A program made the translations under genes and the position numbers. Shown here piece by piece: positions 44,364 to 54,402 of a DNA stretch of 64,000 nt. The stretch's first letter is position 1. Each line of letters begins with the position of its first letter. The notes under the pieces are model-generated. The model saw only the letters and a program-made list of their open reading frames with translations, did no database searches and was not told the DNA's origin. This stretch comes from Corynebacterium suicordis DSM 45110 (lineage in GTDB: Bacteria > Actinomycetota > Actinomycetes > Mycobacteriales > Mycobacteriaceae). The stretch is from positions 186,001 to 250,000 of the forward strand of contig NZ_JADKMY010000002.1 of the NCBI RefSeq assembly GCF_015351405.1, read 5' to 3'.

Positions 44364-45451
44364 GCCACGCCCACGCCGAACAGCGAGCCCAACAGGAACG
44401 TCACCCCGGCTGCGCCAAAGCCAATGAGCAGCTGACGCAGTGCGCGCTTCCCCGGAGCCACTCCAGACAGCATGCCCACCACTGCCCCGGTGGTCATCAA
44501 CGCGATGCCCACCAGCACACAGGCAATAACCGCGGCGGTCACACCGGATCCGCCCAGCATGTACGGAAGCACTGGGATCACGGCACCCACGGCGAAGCAG
44601 AAGAAGCTAGAGATCGCGGCGGACATTCCCGAGCCACCCGGCTCCAGATCGTCTTCGGTAATCCCGCCCATGTCAGTGCTGTTCCACGAGCCGGAATCCG
44701 CCTGCAGGTGCTCAAACACATCCTGCGCCTTCGCCTGCGCTTCCGCTGCGCTCATGCCACGGGCGCGATAAACCAGCGCCAGCTCGTTTTCTTCCATATC
44801 CAGCTTGGGCAGGGAATCTTGCGTGGATGGATCGGGGCGGTTGGCGTCGAGCAATTCCTTCTGCGAACTCACGGAAACGTACTCGCCCGCAGCCATTGAG
44901 AGCGCTCCGGCAAGCAAACCGGTCAGGCCAGTGACCAGGATGACCTGCGAGGACACGCCCGTGCCCACCATGCCCAGAACCAGGGCCAGGTTAGACACCA
45001 GGCCGTCGTTGGCACCGAAGATCGCCGCGCGGAAATCCCCGGACATCTTCGCCCGGCCACGAGCCGCCAGGCCGCGCACTACCTCGGCGTGAATCGCCTC
45101 ATCGGCCACGATCTGCTCGGAGGCATCCGCATCCTTGACGTAATCATTGCGAGTTTCCGCAGATTGCAGCAGTGCCAGCACGAAGACCGAACCGAAGCGC
45201 TTGGCCATCCACGCCATCAAACGGGTGCTCAGATCAGCCTGTCGTGGCAGACCAACGTGCTCCCCCAGGCGTCCGCGCCAGTACTCCTCGTGTCGAGACT
45301 CCGCCTCGGCGATCCCCATGAGGATCTCGCGTTCCTCACCGGTCTTCTTTCGCGCCAGCTCGCGATACACGGCGCCTTCGGCCCGCTCATTGGCTAGGTG
45401 CTTGCGCCAGCGGGCGATCTGTTGCCGGCTTGGCTGTTCAATCTCATTCAT
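44360..45451 (-). CDS. VIT1/CCC1-family transporter with N-terminal ferritin-like domain
   Basis: 363 residues. Residues 1-135 form a ferritin-like helical domain (AEGAVYRELA, then IAEAESRHEEYW with Glu-Glu-His ligands); residues 140-363 are the VIT domain with five membrane helices (FGANDGLVSNLALVLG and SMAAGEYVSVSSQKE are typical). The fusion resembles MbfA-type iron/manganese exporters. It exports or stores divalent metal; iron or manganese is more likely than zinc although it lies next to zur. ATG at 45451. Confidence 0.88.
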   Translation of the reverse strand: MNEIEQPSRQQIARWRKHLANERAEGAVYRELARKKTGEEREILMGIAEAESRHEEYWRGRLGEHVGLPRQADLSTRLMAWMAKRFGSVFVLALLQSAETRNDYVKDADASEQIVADEAIHAEVVRGLAARGRAKMSGDFRAAIFGANDGLVSNLALVLGMVGTGVSSQVILVTGLTGLLAGALSMAAGEYVSVSSQKELLDANRPDPSTQDSLPKLDMEENELALVYRARGMSAAEAQAKAQDVFEHLQADSGSWNSTDMGGITEDDLEPGGSGMSAAISSFFCFAVGAVIPVLPYMLGGSGVTAAVIACVLVGIALMTTGAVVGMLSGVAPGKRALRQLLIGFGAAGVTFLLGSLFGVGVA

Positions 45452-45460
45452 CACTGCCCC

Positions 45461-46222
45461 CTACTTCGTTCCACCGAAACGACGGTCCCGCTTGGCGTAT
45501 TCCAACACGGCCGCGCGCAGGTCATTCGGGGTGTAATCGGGGAAGAGCACGTCCTGGTACACCATTTCCGCGTACACGGATTGCCACGGGAGGAAGTTTG
45601 ACGTCCGCTGCTCCCCGGAAGGCCGGAGGAACAGATCCACGTCAGGCATATCGGGTTCATCCAAGTACTGCGCGAAGAGCTTCTCCGTCACATGGCGGGG
45701 CTTAATTCGCCCCTTCGCCACGTCCTCAGCCACCCCCCGGGCCGCGTCCACCAATTCCGCGCGGCCACCGTAATTCACGCACATTGCCAGGGTCATCTTG
45801 GTGTTGTTCTTGGTCAATTCCTCGGCCTGCTCCAGCTCAGCGACCACGGATCGCCACAAGCGCGGCCTCCTGCCAACCCACCGGACTCGCACCCCCAAGC
45901 TATGCAAATAATCGCGCTGCCTGCGCAGGACATCCCTGTTGAAACCCATGAGGAACCGCACTTCCTCTGATGATCGACGCCAATTCTCCGTAGAAAATGC
46001 ATACGCCGAGAGGTAATCAACCCCCAGCTCCAAGCACTCCTCCACCAGCGAAATCAGCACCGCCTCACCACGCTTGTGCCCCTCGGTGCGGACCATCCCT
46101 CGATCCTCAGCCCAGCGCCCATTGCCATCCATCACTAGTGCGATATGGCGCGGTGTGAGCTGCGCGGAGATCTCACTGCGGTCAATGGTGCGGATCTTCG
46201 GATCTTGGTTCACCACATACAT
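45461..46222 (-). CDS. uppS: Isoprenyl diphosphate synthase (UppS family, probably decaprenyl)
   Basis: 253 residues. [17 protein letters not shown] (catalytic Asp32), [18 protein letters not shown], and [19 protein letters not shown] are the cis-prenyltransferase blocks. It makes the polyprenyl phosphate lipid carrier for peptidoglycan and arabinogalactan; in this order decaprenyl phosphate is the known carrier. It is downstream of recO and 9 bases before the VIT gene. Several residues before the first conserved block may be trimmed if an internal start is used. Confidence 0.94.
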   Translation of the reverse strand: MYVVNQDPKIRTIDRSEISAQLTPRHIALVMDGNGRWAEDRGMVRTEGHKRGEAVLISLVEECLELGVDYLSAYAFSTENWRRSSEEVRFLMGFNRDVLRRQRDYLHSLGVRVRWVGRRPRLWRSVVAELEQAEELTKNNTKMTLAMCVNYGGRAELVDAARGVAEDVAKGRIKPRHVTEKLFAQYLDEPDMPDVDLFLRPSGEQRTSNFLPWQSVYAEMVYQDVLFPDYTPNDLRAAVLEYAKRDRRFGGTK

Positions 46223-46285
46223 ATTGCCAAAGACCGCCGCACAGTTACATAGCCAGGCTCGCCAAACCTAGCGAATCCGGTTCCT

Positions 46286-47035
46286 TTAGAGCGATCCATA
46301 CGCCGCGCAAGGCGCTTCCAGCTGCTGGCGCACATGCCCCAGCAAGAGCTCATGAGCTGCGCGCATGACGGGAACATCGGCGAGGATCTCCGCGGCTGCC
46401 TCCGCCCGGCCACGGGAAAGTAACCACAGTGCGTGAACTGATTCCGTGGGCGGATGGGTGGCACCCGGGGGGCGGCACACACCACACACCGCTCCCCCAG
46501 CCAACGCGTGGAAAGCCCGATGCGGCCCCTTGCTTCCGCACTGCGCGCAATCCACCAAGGACGGCGCCCAGCCGGATTGCTGCAGGCTCTGCAGGACGAA
46601 TTGATCAACTACCGAGATTGCCGGGAGTTTGCGCTCGGGAGAAGCTAGGGAGTGAAGGGTGGCGTCGAGAAGAAAGAAGATGTCCGAATCCCCGAACAAT
46701 AAAGCCATCTCTAACAGCGCGGCGCCGGCGAAAAAGAGATCGGGATCAGCCACGATGGCCGGTGCATAGGTGGCAACAGTGGTGGCATCCGTGATGTTGG
46801 CCAGCCCTTGGTTGCCCGATTTGCGGGAGGGGTAGATCTGCACGTTGACGCGGGAAAAGCGGTCCAGGCGCGCGCCGAAACGAGATTTGGTCTTGCGAAT
46901 ACCCTTGGCCACCCCGCGGATCACACCGTGCTCGGCGGTGAGCATGACCAGGATCAGATCTGCCTCGCCCAGCTTGTGGGTACGCAGCACAAATGCCTCA
47001 TCACGATAGTTCGGGCGACTACCGTAACGAGGCAT
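46286..47035 (-). CDS. recO: DNA repair protein RecO
   Basis: 249 residues. N-terminal OB fold (DEAFVLRTHKLGEADLILVMLT), a helical middle and a zinc-finger-like region with CAQCGSKGPH and CGVC. RecO loads RecA with RecR in recombinational repair. The gene order era - DUF4282 - recO - uppS, all leftward, is the actinobacterial pattern with one inserted gene. Confidence 0.94.
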   Translation of the reverse strand: MPRYGSRPNYRDEAFVLRTHKLGEADLILVMLTAEHGVIRGVAKGIRKTKSRFGARLDRFSRVNVQIYPSRKSGNQGLANITDATTVATYAPAIVADPDLFFAGAALLEMALLFGDSDIFFLLDATLHSLASPERKLPAISVVDQFVLQSLQQSGWAPSLVDCAQCGSKGPHRAFHALAGGAVCGVCRPPGATHPPTESVHALWLLSRGRAEAAAEILADVPVMRAAHELLLGHVRQQLEAPCAAYGSL

Positions 47036-47096
47036 GAGTGAAACCTAGATCCTAGAGCCACATGGCTCATGAAGAGATGCGTTCAGAGTCCAGAAA

Positions 47097-48077
47097 CTAC
47101 TGGCGCGGGGTGTTGAAAAGGTCGTTGGTTGAGGAATTATCCGCTGCGGAACGGAGTTCATTCTTGGCATCGCGCTCATCCATGCTGCCCACAGCCTGAG
47201 AGGTACGGATCTGCGCGACAGACACCTCCAAGGACACGCGAACCAGCGCCAAAATAGCCAGTGCGGCCACAGCCAAGAATGGAAGGCCGAGGATCAGCAT
47301 CAGTGGGTTGCCATCTGGGGAGAAGGACAGCCCAATCAGGGCAAAGAAGCCAAACACCACGTACAGACCCACGAAGATCATCATCAATACATAAACAACC
47401 TTCACCACGGAAGGGGTGGTGTACTTGGTGAAACTGAGATCGAACAAGGCCTTGAAGAATGAATCCTTGCTCGCCCCGGTGTTCAGGGTGGAGTTGTAAT
47501 CATTCTGGGGAGCTGCACCGAAGCCTAGCGGGCTCTGCTGACCCTGCTGATTTTGGTCATAGCCACCGAACTGCGCGTTCTGAGAATAAGGCGCATTCTG
47601 GCCGAACTGCGCGTTCTGTGGGTACTGCCCGAACTGGGTGTTGTTCACGTTCTGCCCGAACTGTGCATCCGAACCGAACTGGGCGTCCGAGCCGTACTGG
47701 GAGTTCTGGCCGAGCGAAGAATCCTGGTTGTACCCAGCGGACTGGTTGTACGGTGTGTTCTGTGAGTACCCAGCGTTCTGCGAGTAATCAGTGTTCTGGC
47801 CCTGCTGCGCGTTGTAATCGTAGGACGGGAACTGCTGGGTCGAATCGTGCTGGGTCGAATCATGCCGAGCGGAATCCTGCGCGGAGCTGGAGTTATCCGA
47901 GTTCTCGGAAGCAGCCTGCTGGGAAGCGCCGTAAGCGTGGGATCCGGAGCGGCCGTCTCCGTAGCCATAGGTATCGGAGTACTGGTCCGCAGAATTCTGC
48001 GCAGAGTTCTCGGTGGAGTTCTCGTTGGAGGAATCCGCACCGGGATTGCTGCCAAATGGATCATTAGGCGTGGTCAT
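47097..48077 (-). CDS. DUF4282 membrane protein with Asn/Gln/Ser-rich repeats
   Basis: 326 residues. Residues 1-195 are low complexity with many NAQFGQN/YSQNAxY-type repeats; then comes the DUF4282 domain (FFKALFDLSFTKYTTPSVVKVVY) with two membrane helices (about 218-240 and 250-275). Cytoplasmic N-terminus is likely. The function of DUF4282 is unknown. It lies between recO and era, which are usually adjacent, so it is an insertion into a conserved block. Confidence 0.82.
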   Translation of the reverse strand: MTTPNDPFGSNPGADSSNENSTENSAQNSADQYSDTYGYGDGRSGSHAYGASQQAASENSDNSSSAQDSARHDSTQHDSTQQFPSYDYNAQQGQNTDYSQNAGYSQNTPYNQSAGYNQDSSLGQNSQYGSDAQFGSDAQFGQNVNNTQFGQYPQNAQFGQNAPYSQNAQFGGYDQNQQGQQSPLGFGAAPQNDYNSTLNTGASKDSFFKALFDLSFTKYTTPSVVKVVYVLMMIFVGLYVVFGFFALIGLSFSPDGNPLMLILGLPFLAVAALAILALVRVSLEVSVAQIRTSQAVGSMDERDAKNELRSAADNSSTNDLFNTPRQ

Positions 48078-48160
48078 GTTGTGTTAATCCTCTCAACCTC
48101 AGGTAATTGCTGACAGAGACGAACCTACCAGCCCGCCAAGACAAAAATTTGCGAAAACCT

Positions 48161-48175
48161 TGGCGTCGAAAAAAA
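48161..48175 (+). repeat. Intergenic copy of the dispersed word TGGCGTCG + A-rich tail
   Basis: TGGCGTCGAAAAAAA lies between the starts and stops of DUF4282 and era. Further exact octamers on the plus strand start at 963, 17377, 30280, 44842, 46660, 52613, 55748, 60499 and 63836; minus-strand copies occupy 7176-7183, 11058-11065, 27071-27078, 38164-38171, 43279-43286, 45975-45982, 57096-57103 and 62387-62394. A one-mismatch copy is at 18953-18960. In every exact copy the base after the octamer is a purine and the next ten are mostly A or G. Confidence 0.8.
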
Positions 48176-48181
48176 GAACGC

Positions 48182-49186
48182 CTAGAAACCCAACCGACCC
48201 AGCTGCTTCGGGTCAGACTGCCAGTTCTTCGCCACCTTGAGACGCACGTCCAGGTAGACGTTCTGACCGACCAAAGCCATGATCTGCTGGCGCGCATCGT
48301 GGACGGTCTTGGAAAGCCGGCGGCCATCCTTGCCGCGCAGGATCGCCTTCTGACCCTCGCGCTCCACGAAGATCACGGCATGCACGTTGAGCACGCCCTC
48401 GCGGGTCGGGTTTTGCAGCACTTCATCGATCTGCACGGCCACGGAGTGTGGAAGTTCCTCATGCAGCCCGGTCAGCGCAGCCTCGCGGATCAGCTCGGCC
48501 ATGCGGGTGTTCTGGTCATCGTCGGTGATGTGACCCTCGGGGTAGAAACGTGGGCCTTCGGGAAGGTGCTTGGTCAGCACATCGAGCAGCACGTCCAGCT
48601 GCACTTCCTTGGTGGCGGAGACGGGCACCACATCAGCCTGGTCCAGCATTTCGTGCAGCTCCAGGAGCTGTGCACCCACCTGGTCCTTCGGGGTCTTATC
48701 CAGCTTGGTCACCACACCGACGATGGGGGTGTTCGGAGCAGCCGCGCGCACGGCCTCCACGATCCACCGGTCGCCCGGGCCAATCTTCTCATCGGCAGGG
48801 ATGCACAAGCAGATCACGTCCACATCGGAGTAGGTCTCCTTGACCATCTCGTTGAGACGCTCACCCAGCAACGTGCGGGGGCGGTGCAAACCGGGAGTAT
48901 CCACCAGGATCACCTGAGCATCCGGGCGGTTCACAATTCCGCGGATCGGGTGGCGCGTGGTCTCCGGCTGGTTTGCGGTGATGGCGATCTTCTCCCCCAC
49001 CAGCGCGTTGGTCAACGTGGACTTGCCCGTGTTGGGGCGGCCCACGAAACTCACGAAGCCGGAACGGAATCCCTCCGGGGTGGCGTATTCCGCGTCAGCG
49101 CTCGGTGCGGCCATTGCGGATTCGGGAACTGCGGAATCATCCGGGAAGTCGGGGAAATCGGGAAAGTCAGGATTGTCTGTAGCCAT
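48182..49186 (-). CDS. era: GTPase Era
   Basis: 334 residues. G1 GRPNTGKST near residue 49, G3 DTPGL, G4 TKLD, and a C-terminal KH domain around GREGQKAILRGKDGR-like sequence. It binds 16S rRNA and aids 30S assembly. The first 40 residues are an unusual acidic extension with the tandem tripeptide FPD (NPDFPDFPDFPDD). It is eight bases downstream of the CNNM gene in the same transcription unit. Confidence 0.95.
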   Translation of the reverse strand: MATDNPDFPDFPDFPDDSAVPESAMAAPSADAEYATPEGFRSGFVSFVGRPNTGKSTLTNALVGEKIAITANQPETTRHPIRGIVNRPDAQVILVDTPGLHRPRTLLGERLNEMVKETYSDVDVICLCIPADEKIGPGDRWIVEAVRAAAPNTPIVGVVTKLDKTPKDQVGAQLLELHEMLDQADVVPVSATKEVQLDVLLDVLTKHLPEGPRFYPEGHITDDDQNTRMAELIREAALTGLHEELPHSVAVQIDEVLQNPTREGVLNVHAVIFVEREGQKAILRGKDGRRLSKTVHDARQQIMALVGQNVYLDVRLKVAKNWQSDPKQLGRLGF

Positions 49187-49193
49187 CTATTGC

Positions 49194-50711
49194 TCACTTA
49201 TTTTCTGTGGTGTCATTGGGGTGTTTTGACGCTTCGGGACCTTCATTGGCGCTATTCAAATGCTCCGCCGGTACCGCGGCGTGATCTAGTTCGCGCTGCA
49301 CGATTGCGCTGCGAATCTTCATGCGGCCGCGCCTATCCCGGCCACCTTCAAACTGGAAATGTAGACCGGCGGTCGTGATGGATGCACCGGGCAGAGGCAC
49401 GCGACCCAGTTCAAAAGCGCCGAGACCTGCGACCGTTTCCACTTCTTCGCGCTGCACATCAGAGAATTCGATATCCGGCTGATCCACATCGGATTCTTCA
49501 GAGAGCTTATCCAAGTCGGAAATCTCGCTGATAGTTTCCTCGTTCTTTTGCTCCAGCTCATTGATCATCCCGGGATCATTGAAGAGCTCTTCTACTTCAT
49601 CCAGGCTCAGGCGGGCCACTACGCGGTAGCGCCCATCGCCCAGATCCTCGACCGGGGAGATTTCCGTGTCATCGTACTCATCGGCGATCTCACCGACGAT
49701 TTCCTCGAGGATGTCCTCGATAGTGATCAGGCCGGCGATACCGCCGTACTCATCCACCAGCATCGCCATATGAATCTGTTCGGTCTGCATGTCCTGCATG
49801 AGGTCATCCAGCAGTCGGGAATCCGGTACGAACTTCGCCGGGCGCATCACGTGGCTCACGTTCAGCGTGCGAGCATCCCGGTTGGCCGGGGCAGAAGAAA
49901 CTTGCGTCCGCGCCGGGTTTGGCCCGGAGGAGAGGTGCGCGATGATGTCCTTCAGGTACGCCACGCCGATCACATCATCCACGTCTTCACCGATCACCGG
50001 CACGCGGGAGTATCCGGAGCGGATGCACAGGTTCAGCGCCTGGTTCAGGGTCTTATCCCCCTCGATCCACAGCATCTCGGTGCGCGGAACCATAACCGTG
50101 CGCGCGGTGGTGCTGGCCAGATCAAACACGGATTGGATCATCCGGCGTTCATCGCTTTCCACGATGCCCCGCTCGGAGGCGATATCCACCATTTCCCGCA
50201 GCTCAATCTCCGTGGCAAAGGGGCCATCGCGGAAGCCCTTGCCGGGGATCAAGATGTTGCCCGCCTTCACCAAGAGGTAGGAAATTGGGCTGAGCAGCGT
50301 ACCCACACCCATCAGCGCGGGGGCCGCAGCCAAGCTAATCGTGTACGGATTTTGCCGTCCCAACGTGCGGGAAAGCACCCCGATCACCACGAATGAGTAC
50401 AGCGCCACCACCGTCACGGCCAGCACGATAGCCCAGGTTTCGCTATCCACCACGCGGAGCAGCACGGCCGTGGCCATTACCGCACCCGTGATTTCCGAAA
50501 CCGTGCGCAGCAGCACCAGCAGGTTCACATACCGCGCCTTATCGATGACCAGGCGCAGCAACCGCTCAGCACCGCGCTTTTCTTCCTTGGCCAGGTTCTC
50601 CACCCGCGCCTGGGAAATGGTCACCACGGCGGTTTCCACCAGTGCAAGCAGACCACCGAGGGCAAGCGTGAAGAATCCAATGAGGAGTCCCACCACTGTC
50701 AATGTGTCCAC
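49194..50711 (-). CDS. CNNM/CorC-type transporter or hemolysin-family protein with CBS pair
   Basis: 505 residues. N-terminal DUF21 membrane domain with four helices (1-150), a CBS pair (about 200-330: VMVPRTEMLWIEGDKTL and HMAMLVDEYGGIAGLIT), the transporter-associated CorC_HlyC domain, and a long acidic tail. Members handle magnesium or cobalt efflux; true hemolysis is not implied. It starts right after the ybeY stop and precedes era. Confidence 0.9.
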   Translation of the reverse strand: MDTLTVVGLLIGFFTLALGGLLALVETAVVTISQARVENLAKEEKRGAERLLRLVIDKARYVNLLVLLRTVSEITGAVMATAVLLRVVDSETWAIVLAVTVVALYSFVVIGVLSRTLGRQNPYTISLAAAPALMGVGTLLSPISYLLVKAGNILIPGKGFRDGPFATEIELREMVDIASERGIVESDERRMIQSVFDLASTTARTVMVPRTEMLWIEGDKTLNQALNLCIRSGYSRVPVIGEDVDDVIGVAYLKDIIAHLSSGPNPARTQVSSAPANRDARTLNVSHVMRPAKFVPDSRLLDDLMQDMQTEQIHMAMLVDEYGGIAGLITIEDILEEIVGEIADEYDDTEISPVEDLGDGRYRVVARLSLDEVEELFNDPGMINELEQKNEETISEISDLDKLSEESDVDQPDIEFSDVQREEVETVAGLGAFELGRVPLPGASITTAGLHFQFEGGRDRRGRMKIRSAIVQRELDHAAVPAEHLNSANEGPEASKHPNDTTENK

Positions 50712-51272
50712 CTACTGTTCCTCGCGCAAACCGGTATCGTCCCGGTCAGCAGCAGAGGGGAACGCGGCCGCACCCGTTGGCTTCGGCCCGAACTTCACCC
50801 CGCGTTCTGCTTGAGAGTCATACCAATTGGCCAGGATCTCATTTTGCAGCGAGAACATCTGCTGCTCTTCCTCGGGTGTGACGTGGTCGAATCCCAGAAG
50901 GTGCAGCACCCCGTGCACGGTCAGCAGGTCCAGTTCATGAGCCAGCGAGTGCCCCGCGCGCGTGGCCTGCCCCTCGGCGAAATCCGGGCACAGCATGATG
51001 TCTCCCAGCATCGCCGGGGAGGTTGGTGGGCCGTCCTTGCGCCCCCAGCCGGGAGTCAGCTCATCCATGGGAAAACTCATCACATCCGTGGGGCCAGGCA
51101 GATCCATCCATCGAACATGCAGGTCGGCGATGGTTTCCTCATCCACGATGTGGATCGAGAGCTCCGCTGAGGAGTGCACGTCCATGGTCCACAGCGCGTA
51201 GCGAGCTGCGTCAATGAGTTCTTCCTCGTTGACCTCGCCCCGCCCGGACTCGTTAAAAACCTCAATGCTCAT
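50712..51272 (-). CDS. ybeY: Endoribonuclease YbeY
   Basis: 186 residues. The zinc motif [17 protein letters not shown] holds the three histidines. It processes 16S rRNA 3' ends and takes part in ribosome quality control. Its first base is shared with the last base of the phoH stop codon. The C-terminal 30 residues are a basic/acidic extension. Confidence 0.95.
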   Translation of the reverse strand: MSIEVFNESGRGEVNEEELIDAARYALWTMDVHSSAELSIHIVDEETIADLHVRWMDLPGPTDVMSFPMDELTPGWGRKDGPPTSPAMLGDIMLCPDFAEGQATRAGHSLAHELDLLTVHGVLHLLGFDHVTPEEEQQMFSLQNEILANWYDSQAERGVKFGPKPTGAAAFPSAADRDDTGLREEQ

Positions 51273-52339
51273 TATGTGTTCTTCTTCCCGGTGGAACGTT
51301 GCTGTCGTTTTTCTTTTTCATCTTCTCGACGCAACTCTTCCTCCGCCTCGAAATTCTCATAGGCCGAAACGATCCGGCTGACCAGGTGGTGGCGTACCAC
51401 GTCATCCTGATCCAGCCTGGCGATGTGGACTCCGTCCACACCATGCAAAATCTTCTGCGCCACCCCGAGGCCGGATTCCTGATGCCCGGGCAGATCCACC
51501 TGCGTGAGGTCACCGGTGACCACCATCTTGGATCCAAATCCCAGGCGGGTGAGGAACATTTTCATCTGCGCCGGGGTGGTGTTCTGCGCCTCATCGAGGA
51601 TCACGAAGCTGCCATTGAGTGTGCGCCCACGCATGTACGCCAGCGGAGCCACTTCGATGACTCCCGTTTCCATCAGCTTGGGGATGGATTCCGGATCCAC
51701 CATTTCCCGCAGCGCATCGTGCAAAGGCCGCAGGTAGGGATCGATCTTGTCCCCGAGCGTGCCGGGCAGGAAGCCCAGCTTTTCTCCGGCTTCCACGGCC
51801 GGGCGGGTGAGGATAATGCGGTGGACTTCCTTGTTCATCAAGGCCTGCACGGCCTTGGCCATCGCCAGGTACGTCTTACCCGTACCCGCGGGGCCAATGC
51901 CCAGCACCACCGTGTTCTCATCGATGGCATCCACGTACTCGCGCTGACCCAGTGTCTTCGGCCGCACCGATTTCCCGCGGTAGCTCACGATGGGAGCCGC
52001 GGAGGTGGTGGCTTCTGCGAACGACGCTGTGGTGGATTCATCCACCAACTGGATAACCCGCCTGGTGGTATCCGGGGTGATCTGCGATCCCCGGCTGGCC
52101 ATGGTGATCAGTTCTTGGACGATTCTCCGGGCGCGGGAAACTTCCGCTGCCTCACCACGAATGGTGATGTGGTTGCCGCGAGTCAATAGATCCGCGTCCA
52201 CAGCGTTTTCCACCACGCGCAGGTTTTCATCGGCAGGACCCGCGATGTTCACCACGGATTCTGGGTCTACTTCCACCGTGGAACTGGCCACGCGCGGACG
52301 CGCGCCGGCGCGCACTCGTGCGTCAATTGGTGGTGTCAT
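51272..52339 (-). CDS. phoH: PhoH-family ATPase
   Basis: 355 residues. Walker [17 protein letters not shown] near residue 153, Walker [11 protein letters not shown], and an N-terminal KH-like region (about 30-90). PhoH-like proteins are ATPases linked to RNA metabolism. It is fused in one operon with ybeY, as in most bacteria, and sits directly after rsmE. Confidence 0.93.
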   Translation of the reverse strand: MTPPIDARVRAGARPRVASSTVEVDPESVVNIAGPADENLRVVENAVDADLLTRGNHITIRGEAAEVSRARRIVQELITMASRGSQITPDTTRRVIQLVDESTTASFAEATTSAAPIVSYRGKSVRPKTLGQREYVDAIDENTVVLGIGPAGTGKTYLAMAKAVQALMNKEVHRIILTRPAVEAGEKLGFLPGTLGDKIDPYLRPLHDALREMVDPESIPKLMETGVIEVAPLAYMRGRTLNGSFVILDEAQNTTPAQMKMFLTRLGFGSKMVVTGDLTQVDLPGHQESGLGVAQKILHGVDGVHIARLDQDDVVRHHLVSRIVSAYENFEAEEELRREDEKEKRQQRSTGKKNT

Positions 52340-52340
52340 A

Positions 52341-53093
52341 TCAGCTGATTGTAGCCTTTCCCCAGCGTGAGGTTAATACGCCCACAGCTCCCAGCGCCAC
52401 GCTGGCCGCGGTTGCTGTGCGCAGGATTTCCGGTCCCAAGCGGATTGGACGGGCGCCCAAGGCAGTGAACTGCTCCAGCTCATCCTCGCTCACTCCCCCT
52501 TCGGGACCTACGATCAGAGCCATTTGCTCCACTCCGGAGAAGTTGATCTCCCCGATTCCCTCCGTGGCTGATTCATGCAGGATCAGGATGAGGGGCTGTG
52601 GCGCGTCAGGTTTGGCGTCGAAAAAAGAAGGAAGATCCTGCGGGCGCTTCAACGGACCCGCGACCTCTGGGATGAGGAGACGCCGGGATTGCTTAGCCGC
52701 GGCCCGGCTGGCGTTTTCCCACTTCGCAAGGGCCTTGGCCTCCTTGCCATCCCACTTGGCGATGCTGCGCGAGGCAGCCCAGGCGATGATGCGATCTGCA
52801 CCGGCTTGCACCATCAGATCCACGGCCAATTCCGCGCGGTCAGATTTCGGGATGGCCTGCACCACGGTCACCTGGGGCTGGGGTGGGGAAACGTCCAGGA
52901 CCTCGGTGACCTCGATGTTTCCGGAGTGCCACTGGCCGCGGATGGCTCGGCCCACTCCGTCGGTAATCACCACCACTTCCCCATCGCGCATCCGCTTGAC
53001 CTCGGTGTGGCGAGCCTCGCTACCGGTCAAGGCAAACGTGGTGCCCGCCTCACACGGCGTGGGCAGTGGATGAACGAATACCGGATCGGTCAT
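52341..53093 (-). CDS. rsmE: 16S rRNA (uracil1498-N3)-methyltransferase
   Basis: 250 residues. N-terminal PUA-like domain, then a SPOUT fold with LIVGPEGGVSEDE and LGPEILRTATAASVAL forming the trefoil knot that binds S-adenosylmethionine. It methylates U1498 of 16S rRNA. It begins one base before the dnaJ stop and is followed by phoH after one base. A TGGCGTCG repeat copy falls inside it on the antisense strand. Confidence 0.94.
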   Translation of the reverse strand: MTDPVFVHPLPTPCEAGTTFALTGSEARHTEVKRMRDGEVVVITDGVGRAIRGQWHSGNIEVTEVLDVSPPQPQVTVVQAIPKSDRAELAVDLMVQAGADRIIAWAASRSIAKWDGKEAKALAKWENASRAAAKQSRRLLIPEVAGPLKRPQDLPSFFDAKPDAPQPLILILHESATEGIGEINFSGVEQMALIVGPEGGVSEDELEQFTALGARPIRLGPEILRTATAASVALGAVGVLTSRWGKATIS

Positions 53094-54245
53094 CTAGCGC
53101 CCGAACTTGTTGCGCAAACGGGAGAACAAACCACCGGCACGCTCATCCGTGGTGGAGGACAGGCTCACGCTCTGCTTGGAGTGCTCGCGCAGTTGCTCCA
53201 GCAATTCCTTGCTGCGCTGATCCACGCTGGTGGGGATCATCACGTCCACGTGGGTGATCAGGTTGCCCTTGCCCTCGCGGCGCAGGCGCGGCATGCCCAG
53301 CCCAGCCTCGCGAACGGTGGAATTGGGCTGCGTACCTGCGGGAACCTGCACGGTGGTCACGGAGCCATCCAGCATCGGCACCTTCACCTCGGTACCCAAA
53401 GTGGCATCCACGGCGGGAACCTGAACGGTGACGTGCAGATCATCAGCATCGCGGAGGAAGTGGTTGTGCTCAGCCACGTTGATATCCACGTAGATGCTGC
53501 CGTTGGGTCCGCCACCTGGGCCAACCTCGCCCTTGCCGGCCATGCGGATGCGCATTCCATCGGCGATGCCCGCGGGGACGGTGATACTCAGATCCTGGCG
53601 GGAGCGCACCCGGCCATCGCCAGAGCAGTTCTCGCACGGATCCTTGATGGTCTCGCCGGTGCCCTGACAACGGGTACACGTGCGCGCTACCTGGACTCGG
53701 CCCAGGAAGGAGTTCTGGATCTCCGCAACCTGGCCCTGGCCGTGACAGGTGGGGCAGACATCCGGCTCAGCCTTGGTCTGGGATCCGGTGCCATCGCACA
53801 CGTCGCAGAGCACGGCGGTGTCCACCGTCACGTCCTTGGTGGTGCCGGTGTAGGCATCCTCCAAAGTGATATCGAGCTGCAGCAATGCATCCGCACCGGG
53901 ACGCACGCGGGAGACGCGTGGGCCGCCACCACCTGCGGTTTGGCCACCGAAGAAGGCGTCGAAGATATCACCCAGGCCACCACCGCTGAAGCCACCGAAG
54001 CCGCCTGGTTGTCCGCCGTAACCGCCCTGCTCTTCCGGATCGCCGCCAGCATTGACGATCGCACGCTTCTGCGGATCCGTGAGAACCTCTTGTGCCAGGG
54101 ATGCCTCGCGGAACTTCTCCGCAGCCTCCTCGGAGGGGTTCACGTCTGGATGGTACTTGCGAGCTAACTTGCGGTAAGCCTTCTTGATTTCCGCATCGGT
54201 TGCATCGCGATCCACTCCGAGGATGCCGTAGTAATCTCGAGCCAC
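53094..54245 (-). CDS. dnaJ: Chaperone DnaJ (DnaJ2 type)
   Basis: 383 residues. J domain with HPD at 32-34, a Gly/Phe-rich region, four CxxCxGxG zinc repeats ([24 protein letters not shown] and CENCSGDG) and C-terminal substrate-binding domains. It is the DnaK co-chaperone. It follows hrcA in the same direction after 157 bases. In actinobacteria this hrcA-linked copy is the second DnaJ; another usually lies with dnaK. Confidence 0.95.
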   Translation of the reverse strand: MARDYYGILGVDRDATDAEIKKAYRKLARKYHPDVNPSEEAAEKFREASLAQEVLTDPQKRAIVNAGGDPEEQGGYGGQPGGFGGFSGGGLGDIFDAFFGGQTAGGGGPRVSRVRPGADALLQLDITLEDAYTGTTKDVTVDTAVLCDVCDGTGSQTKAEPDVCPTCHGQGQVAEIQNSFLGRVQVARTCTRCQGTGETIKDPCENCSGDGRVRSRQDLSITVPAGIADGMRIRMAGKGEVGPGGGPNGSIYVDINVAEHNHFLRDADDLHVTVQVPAVDATLGTEVKVPMLDGSVTTVQVPAGTQPNSTVREAGLGMPRLRREGKGNLITHVDVMIPTSVDQRSKELLEQLREHSKQSVSLSSTTDERAGGLFSRLRNKFGR

Positions 54246-54402
54246 TGTTCGGTTGCGCCTTTCAGGTTGTGAAAAGTTCGTGCTTGGGGGACGTTCATTC
54301 TCTGGGGACGGTCATTGGGCGTACAGCCGGTATGTCCGCACTTAAAGTTCGCTCACGCCAGCAGAAAAACCCTGCCGGGCGCGGGAAACAACTCTAGCGA
54401 GT

